From positions 494,692-558,691 of the forward strand of contig NC_020913.1 of NCBI RefSeq assembly GCF_000300255.2: a stretch of 64,000 nt of DNA, read 5' to 3'. Below the pieces are notes generated by a model. The model ran no database searches. It saw only the letters and a list, made by a program, of their open reading frames with translations, and had not been told where the DNA came from. This document shows, one piece after another, positions 59,522 through 64,000 of this stretch (the first letter of the stretch is position 1; each line of letters opens with the position of its first letter). A program made the position numbers and the translations under genes. This DNA comes from Candidatus Methanomethylophilus alvi Mx1201. GTDB lineage: Archaea; Thermoplasmatota; Thermoplasmata; Methanomassiliicoccales; Methanomethylophilaceae.

Positions 59522-60928
59522 TCATCTGCGAGGTCCGTAGGAGATCTCGGGATTCAGAAGCCAACAGCCGCTGCGTCTGCTCCCGGAACGCATGATGAGT
59601 TTCTTCTGCTGAAGTGCCAGCGTGATCCTCTTCACCTTGGACAGCTCTATGCCGGTCCTTTCCGATATGGCGGTCTGGGTTATCCCTCCGTCGCTTTTTA
59701 TGAGCTCCATGACGGCGTTCTCATCCTCTTCCAGTATCTCGTCCGGTACCTTCTTTCCGCGGGGGAATGTTACTTTGAAATGCTGATGGTCGATTTCGAA
59801 CCTGGGTTCGAACGATCCGTTCTCCTCGCAGGCGCGGATCATCTTCCTTATCCCGGTCCCGTAGCCTTCCACATATCCCCTTCTTTTGAAAACGGACATC
59901 AGTATGGGATTCCTTATGGACGAGTATCCGGACAAGGTCTGTTCCAGACTAAGTTTGTAAGGTGTTCCAGGGGATTCTATCTCGACCCTGTCATCGAACA
60001 CGCGGACGAATATGGAGAATGAGTCCAGGAAGTAGTCCCTGTGCAGTACGGCATTGACGACGGCCTCCCTGAATGCGATCAGCGGTATCTCGTAGCGGTC
60101 GATACGGTGCAGCTGTCTGTCGTCCATCTCGAAATAGCGGAAGATGCGGTTGGCTATGAAATCGGTCGCGCCGTCGATCTGATCGAACAGGTCGTCGGTC
60201 AGATCCCTGCTCTCGTCCACGAATATCGCATCGTTCCCATGGAAGCGGATGCAGTGGACGGCCGCATAAGGGAATGGGTTCTCGGTCAGGAGAGCGTATG
60301 CGCGGGTGGCCTTGTATCCATGCGGGACGTTTATCAGGATCCCTGCATTTATCAGGGAGTTTATCTCCGCATTCATACCGAATATCCTGTGGCACAGTCT
60401 CTCCGACTCTTTTTCCGTCACCTCCATGGAATTCTGTTCCAAGGAGTCGAAGTACATGTTCTCGCCGTTGGCCATGAGGGAACGGATGGTCCCGGAGTCG
60501 GCCGGAACCGTGATGGCGTTTATGCGGACATATGTGCCAGCATCTATGTCGCGGCCTTTGAGGTGATAGGGGGTGTTCTTTCCCGGGACGAACTCGGCCA
60601 CGATGACATTCTTTCCTTCTATGTTCACGATACATACGTCGAACGATATCTGCGGTTCGATGGAGTCGTTCAGGGCCTGTGTGATGGAATCCCTGGTCTT
60701 GAACACCTCGTCATCCGGTATCCCTGACACATCGCCCCGGTCGTCGACCCCGAAGAGGATCCTTCCTCCAGAACCGTTGGCGAACGCTATCGCGGTCTTG
60801 ACATATTTATCGTCCTTGGATGGTTTGGATACCTTGAATTCGAGATTATCGGATTCTCCTTTTGAGATCTCTCTCGAGATCACGGCAGATATGTCGGGGA
60901 TGTCGAATCCTGCAGTCATGATCCGCAT
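59522..60928 (-). CDS. AlbA_2 domain ATP-binding transcriptional regulator
   Basis: The 468-residue protein has an N-terminal AlbA_2 (DUF/AAA_4) domain (ESDNLEFKVSKPSKDDKYVK, AIAFANGSGGRILFGVDDRG), a central GHKL-like region (IPLIAFREAVVNAVLHRDYF, near residue 290), and a C-terminal winged helix (ITQTAISERTGIELSKVKRI). Such regulators are numerous in gut microbes; ligands and targets are mostly unknown. A 16-bp palindrome 28 bases upstream and inverted ATAAATGAAC elements beyond it are likely binding sites for itself. Confidence 0.85.
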   Translation of the reverse strand: MRIMTAGFDIPDISAVISREISKGESDNLEFKVSKPSKDDKYVKTAIAFANGSGGRILFGVDDRGDVSGIPDDEVFKTRDSITQALNDSIEPQISFDVCIVNIEGKNVIVAEFVPGKNTPYHLKGRDIDAGTYVRINAITVPADSGTIRSLMANGENMYFDSLEQNSMEVTEKESERLCHRIFGMNAEINSLINAGILINVPHGYKATRAYALLTENPFPYAAVHCIRFHGNDAIFVDESRDLTDDLFDQIDGATDFIANRIFRYFEMDDRQLHRIDRYEIPLIAFREAVVNAVLHRDYFLDSFSIFVRVFDDRVEIESPGTPYKLSLEQTLSGYSSIRNPILMSVFKRRGYVEGYGTGIRKMIRACEENGSFEPRFEIDHQHFKVTFPRGKKVPDEILEEDENAVMELIKSDGGITQTAISERTGIELSKVKRITLALQQKKLIMRSGSRRSGCWLLNPEISYGPRR

Positions 60929-60955
60929 ACGCTACACCTTTCTTTATGAACCCAT

Positions 60956-60971
60956 GTACTGCATGCAGTAC
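60956..60971. promoter_or_regulatory. 16-bp palindrome in the AlbA_2 regulator promoter
   Basis: GTACTGCATGCAGTAC is a perfect palindrome, 28 bases before the start codon at 60928 on the minus strand, close to the expected transcription start. A further inverted pair, GTTCATTTAT (60981-60990) and ATAAATGAAC (61044-61053), frames the TATA region. Autoregulation is the simplest reading. Confidence 0.55.
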
Positions 60972-61074
60972 TGCAAATCGGTTCATTTATTGGTTTATAG
61001 TATCACATATGGGGGTTAAAACCATTTGTTTGAACCAATGAACTATAAATGAACTAATTAAGATGTTTGAGGAG

Positions 61075-61092
61075 GGAGGGTCGATACCCTCC
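61075..61092 (-). terminator. Hairpin terminator after tgtA
   Basis: GGAGGGT CGAT ACCCTCC is a perfect 7-bp stem two bases past the stop at 61094; it could also end transcripts from the other side. Confidence 0.6.
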
Positions 61093-61093
61093 G

Positions 61094-63052
61094 TCACTCG
61101 TCTTTGTCCTCGTCGGAACCGGTGCGGGTCTTGACGGCGATACCCTTCTTCATGGAGAATATCTCGTTCTTGACAAGGAGCATCTTCCCGGTACCGACGG
61201 GCCTGTCGTCCTTATCGACGATGATCGCCTCGTCCATCGGCACCAGTTCCTCGTCCACCGCGGTGACGAACTGGCAGAATGCGTTCCTTCCCTGGGATAT
61301 GAACGGTACCGCATCGTCCGCGACCTGTACCCTCATGCGGGGGGCGGGGATGTTCTCGACGATCCTCTTCGCCCCCTCCATCCTCAGGGTGAAGAAACCG
61401 TCGCCCGCCCTCATGGACAGGACATGCTCCCCGTCGGAGAAGACGTTCCTGATCTTTCCGGTCTTCCTGCTCTTCCTGAACGTCAGTTCTCCCTTCAGCA
61501 GGGCTTCGGCCGCCTCGATCCCGAACTGGTATCTCGCCACGGCCCAGACCCTCTTCGTGTCGTTGTCCTTTATCTCCTCGTCCGTGGGCTCCCCGTTGTA
61601 TTCGGGTTCCAGGTCGCTTCCGTTGACGACGCCCTCCGTGAAGTGCTTCTCGAGGAACGCGAGGGAGAGTTCGTCGCTCTCGTTCTCCGTGTCGGTGTCC
61701 TCTATGGAAGGGAACATGGACTGGGCGATGGGATACATCTCGTCCAGTTCCGCCGGGACGGGCCCGAACGGGGAGATGACGACGGGGGTGTAGCCCTGTC
61801 TCCTGGCATTGACGAAGTCCGATACGAAGAATCTGCTGTAAGGCTTGTTCTGTCCGCCGTAGAACAGGGCGGCCTTCTTCGTCGGAGGGATGTAGCGGGT
61901 CATGATCCTGTCGTCATACCTCTTGAAGACGGGTCTTCCGCGGGTCTCGATCCCGGTGTAGAATATGGCACTCTCCCTGGATATCGGATCGAATCTCTCC
62001 ATGAAGTCCTGGTACTCCCTGAGTTTCCTGAGGCCGTCGAGCATGGCCGGGTGGGCCCTGCATCTGACCTCCGCCAACTCCCAGAGGCGTCCTTCGCGGA
62101 GGTACCTCTTCACCAGGGAAAGCTCCTGTTTGATCTGATACAGGTTGTGTCTCGCGATGATCCTTATCCTCTCGTTCTTCTCGGTCTTCTTCAGGGTCTC
62201 GAGGGTCATGCCGCGGCATGCGGGGCAGTTGCAGTCGAGGGACTGCATATCCTGGAGTCTGAACGTCCCGTCGATGAACATCATCCTGTCGTCCTTGGCG
62301 AACTTGGCGTACGATGCGGAGTCGAAGAGGTCGCATCCCATGAGGGTCGCGAAGGCGAGGATCATCGGGTGTCCCGCTCCGAACAGGTGGACCGGACGGT
62401 TGGGGTTGAGCCCCATCTTGGATGATACGATGACGTCGACCAGCTCCGAGTAGCGGTACTGCTCCATCAGGGGGACGACACCACCTATCGGATGGACGTC
62501 GATATCCATCTCGGCGAGTTTCCTGGCACAGTCCTCCCTGAGGTCGGGGAAGACGGATCCCTGGATGACCCCGTTGATCATCATCTCCCCCTTCAGGGAG
62601 ACGGCCTCCTCGGTCCTTTTGAGGGTCTCCACTATGGATTCGGCGGTCTGTTCCTTGGTCCAGAACGGCTCGGTGAATATGTCGAGGACGGTACCTATAT
62701 CGGTGCCTATCGATCTCTGGAACTCCACGATCTCCTTGTTGGTGAGCTCCACCTCCCCGTACATGTGGCTTTGGAAGGTTCCGGAATCCGTCATTATGAT
62801 CCCAGGATAATCCAGCATCTCGTGGAGACCTTTGGATTGGGCCTCCTCCTTCAGTGCGGGTGTGTTCTTGATGATGTACGAGTTGGTGATCATCGCACCG
62901 AAGCCGAACTCGTCGTAGAGTTCCCTGGGTGTGACGGTCTTGATCTTGGGATTGATGACGGGAAGCAGGGCGGGCGTCTCGATGGTGCGCCCGGACGTGG
63001 TGGTGAACTTGCCTATGCGGGCCATCCCGTCTCTTTTGGTGATCTCAAACAT
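61094..63052 (-). CDS. tgtA: tRNA-guanine(15) transglycosylase (archaeosine pathway)
   Basis: The 652-residue enzyme exchanges guanine-15 of the tRNA D-loop for preQ0 on the way to archaeosine. The catalytic domain (residues ~1-350) has MTDSGTFQSHMYGEVEL near residue 86, GSVFPDLREDCARKL, GGVVPLMEQYRYSEL and HLFGAGHPMILAFA, plus the zinc site CNCPACRG near residue 275. The C-terminus has the PUA and adjoining domains (GEHVLSMRAGDGFFTLRMEG, near residue 540). Length equals the archaeal two-part enzyme. It confirms the archaeal identity of the window. Confidence 0.95.
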   Translation of the reverse strand: MFEITKRDGMARIGKFTTTSGRTIETPALLPVINPKIKTVTPRELYDEFGFGAMITNSYIIKNTPALKEEAQSKGLHEMLDYPGIIMTDSGTFQSHMYGEVELTNKEIVEFQRSIGTDIGTVLDIFTEPFWTKEQTAESIVETLKRTEEAVSLKGEMMINGVIQGSVFPDLREDCARKLAEMDIDVHPIGGVVPLMEQYRYSELVDVIVSSKMGLNPNRPVHLFGAGHPMILAFATLMGCDLFDSASYAKFAKDDRMMFIDGTFRLQDMQSLDCNCPACRGMTLETLKKTEKNERIRIIARHNLYQIKQELSLVKRYLREGRLWELAEVRCRAHPAMLDGLRKLREYQDFMERFDPISRESAIFYTGIETRGRPVFKRYDDRIMTRYIPPTKKAALFYGGQNKPYSRFFVSDFVNARRQGYTPVVISPFGPVPAELDEMYPIAQSMFPSIEDTDTENESDELSLAFLEKHFTEGVVNGSDLEPEYNGEPTDEEIKDNDTKRVWAVARYQFGIEAAEALLKGELTFRKSRKTGKIRNVFSDGEHVLSMRAGDGFFTLRMEGAKRIVENIPAPRMRVQVADDAVPFISQGRNAFCQFVTAVDEELVPMDEAIIVDKDDRPVGTGKMLLVKNEIFSMKKGIAVKTRTGSDEDKDE

Positions 63053-63131
63053 TGTGTCGGGGATTGGCGTCCGCCTTATAAATGAATGGTAGCCGCCGAC
63101 ATGTCGGCGGCCCCGTATCGGAGAAGGCAGG

Positions 63132-63554
63132 TCATTCCTGGTCCATCTGGGTCCTGAGCTCCTTGATGCGGAGCTTCTCCGAGTCGGCGAAAGCCTTGGA
63201 GAGGACGTTCTTCATCAGTATGTCGGAGATGTCCTCGATGAAATCGGTGTTCCAGTCCTCGGGGGCCCTCTCGAACTTGATTATGGGATATACCTCCGCA
63301 TCGCCCTGGAGTTCCGGTTTCCTGATCTCCAGACCGTCGAGGATCTGGGCGGCGGTCCTTCCGTTGACGACCACGTCGTTCTTCCCGTCCCTCTGTACGG
63401 ACTCGAACTTGGTGGACACCCCGGCGAATTTCATCTCCATCACGAGATGTTCCATATACTCCTCCATCTCCTTGATGCTCTTCCTTCTGATCTCCGTTCC
63501 CGCCGGAGGGACAGGCTCCCCGGAGTGATAGTAGACGATGTCGACCTGTGCCAT
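63132..63554 (-). CDS. Hypothetical protein, possibly thioredoxin-like fold
   Basis: The 140-residue protein begins AQVDIVYYHSGEPVPPAGTE, then KSIKEMEEYMEHLVMEMKFAG and NDVVVNGRTAAQILDGLEIR. The order beta-strand, helix, strand and the VVVNG..A..ILDGL element recall DUF2703-like thioredoxin-fold proteins, but the cysteines of that family are missing. No signal peptide or membrane helix is present. The upstream gap to the next gene is only 60 bases. The family assignment is tentative. Confidence 0.55.
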   Translation of the reverse strand: MAQVDIVYYHSGEPVPPAGTEIRRKSIKEMEEYMEHLVMEMKFAGVSTKFESVQRDGKNDVVVNGRTAAQILDGLEIRKPELQGDAEVYPIIKFERAPEDWNTDFIEDISDILMKNVLSKAFADSEKLRIKELRTQMDQE

Positions 63555-63614
63555 ATGCCTACTAATCGCGAACCGGCTTAAAAAGGAGATTGTGACGCCG
63601 CCGCGCAGTTGTTG

Positions 63615-64000
63615 TCAATCCATGGCGGAGAGCAGCTCGAGGGCGCGCCCGTCACCCTGGTCTGCGGCCATCCTCAGATATCTGGCGGCCTCCGTATCGT
63701 CCTTTCTCTTGAGCAGAAGCTTACCCACGGCGAACTGGGCCCCTGCGTGTCCGAGGTCCGCGGACGCCTTTATGGTGGAAAGTGCCAGATCGTAGGATCT
63801 TTCCGTACCTATGCCGTCGGCGTACATGGATCCGAGGGCGAAGAGTGCGTCCGACTTGGCATCGTCGTCGCATTCCGATCCCGATGCCTTCCTGTAGAAC
63901 TCGAAGGCGAGGTTATCCGACCTATCGAGGCCGGTCCCGCTCTCGTAGAGATATGCCAGATTGTAGGCGCAGGGACCGTTCCCCTTGTCCGCACCCCATC
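63615..64000 (-). CDS. Sel1-repeat protein, 5' end outside the window
   Basis: The frame is open to the right edge of the window. It encodes Sel1-like units: AYNLAYLYESGTGLDRSDNL, ALFALGSMYADGIGTERSYD, AQFAVGKLLLKRKDDTEAAR, and ends at LELLSAMD before TGA 63615-63617. About 128 residues are visible. The visible part has no other domain. It is one of six Sel1 genes in 64 kb. Confidence 0.8.
   Translation of the reverse strand, partial: WGADKGNGPCAYNLAYLYESGTGLDRSDNLAFEFYRKASGSECDDDAKSDALFALGSMYADGIGTERSYDLALSTIKASADLGHAGAQFAVGKLLLKRKDDTEAARYLRMAADQGDGRALELLSAMD

Overview
The window looks like a chromosomal segment of a methanogenic archaeon of the Thermoplasmatota, most likely Methanomassiliicoccales / Methanomethylophilaceae; this is inferred, because no rRNA, tRNA, mcr or pyl gene is present. 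Archaeal markers are glycerol-1-phosphate dehydrogenase, membrane-anchored LonB, a Hel308-type helicase, archaeosine tRNA-guanine transglycosylase, KEOPS subunits Cgi121 and Pcc1, UPF0179, and the archaeal thiolase / HMG-CoA synthase / DUF35 trio. TATA boxes about 25-30 bases upstream of many start codons indicate leaderless or nearly leaderless transcripts. Most of the window is moderately GC-rich, but roughly 1-9,400 is strikingly AT-rich.

Region 1 (1-11,560, all minus strand) is a surface-glycan island. It holds a CMP-sialic/KDN-type sugar pathway (NeuB-like synthase, KdsC-like phosphatase, CMP-sugar synthetase, frameshifted CBS-cupin protein), a methyltransferase-DUF6270-Sel1 fusion, a GT29 sialyltransferase-like gene joined in frame through a TAG codon to a DUF4422-GT8 glycosyltransferase, and a two-gene ABC exporter whose ATPase carries Sel1 repeats. 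Region 2 (11,700-30,200) is accessory: a surface protein with a Listeria-Bacteroides repeat, a scar of truncated genes (methyltransferase, HAD phosphatase, integrase), AAA ATPases, a SUFU-like protein, a Fic protein, three Sel1-repeat proteins, plus galM, a tyrosine phosphatase, aconitase and a polyphosphate:AMP phosphotransferase. A 33-bp tandem repeat precedes an AAA_14/DUF4143 gene interrupted by TAG.

Region 3 (30,200-49,500) is housekeeping: mevalonate entry genes with their regulator, D-2-hydroxyacid dehydrogenase, Cgi121, homoserine kinase and threonine synthase, an RNase III-like protein, PAP2-like protein, nucleotide kinase, Hel308, a transglutaminase-like protein overlapping lonB, NMN adenylyltransferase, CinA, a ThiF-family enzyme, PurC, UPF0179 and EgsA. 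Region 4 (49,560-64,000) has flavodoxin-fold reductases, a zeta-toxin-like P-loop protein, two small membrane proteins (one frameshifted), superoxide reductase, a leuA-leuC-leuD-leuB-pcc1 operon preceded by a putative leucine-rich leader peptide, an AlbA_2 regulator, TgtA and a partial Sel1 protein.

The most noteworthy observations are: (i) three in-frame TAG codons inside domain-continuous reading frames, while every intact gene I checked stops at TGA or TAA, as expected if TAG is a reassigned (pyrrolysine-like) codon; (ii) a dispersed 11-base motif WTGTGCCAGAY with about 15 exact cores, absent from the AT-rich island; (iii) the leu leader peptide; and (iv) an apparently complete sialylation pathway in an archaeon. 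All counts are from reading by eye.
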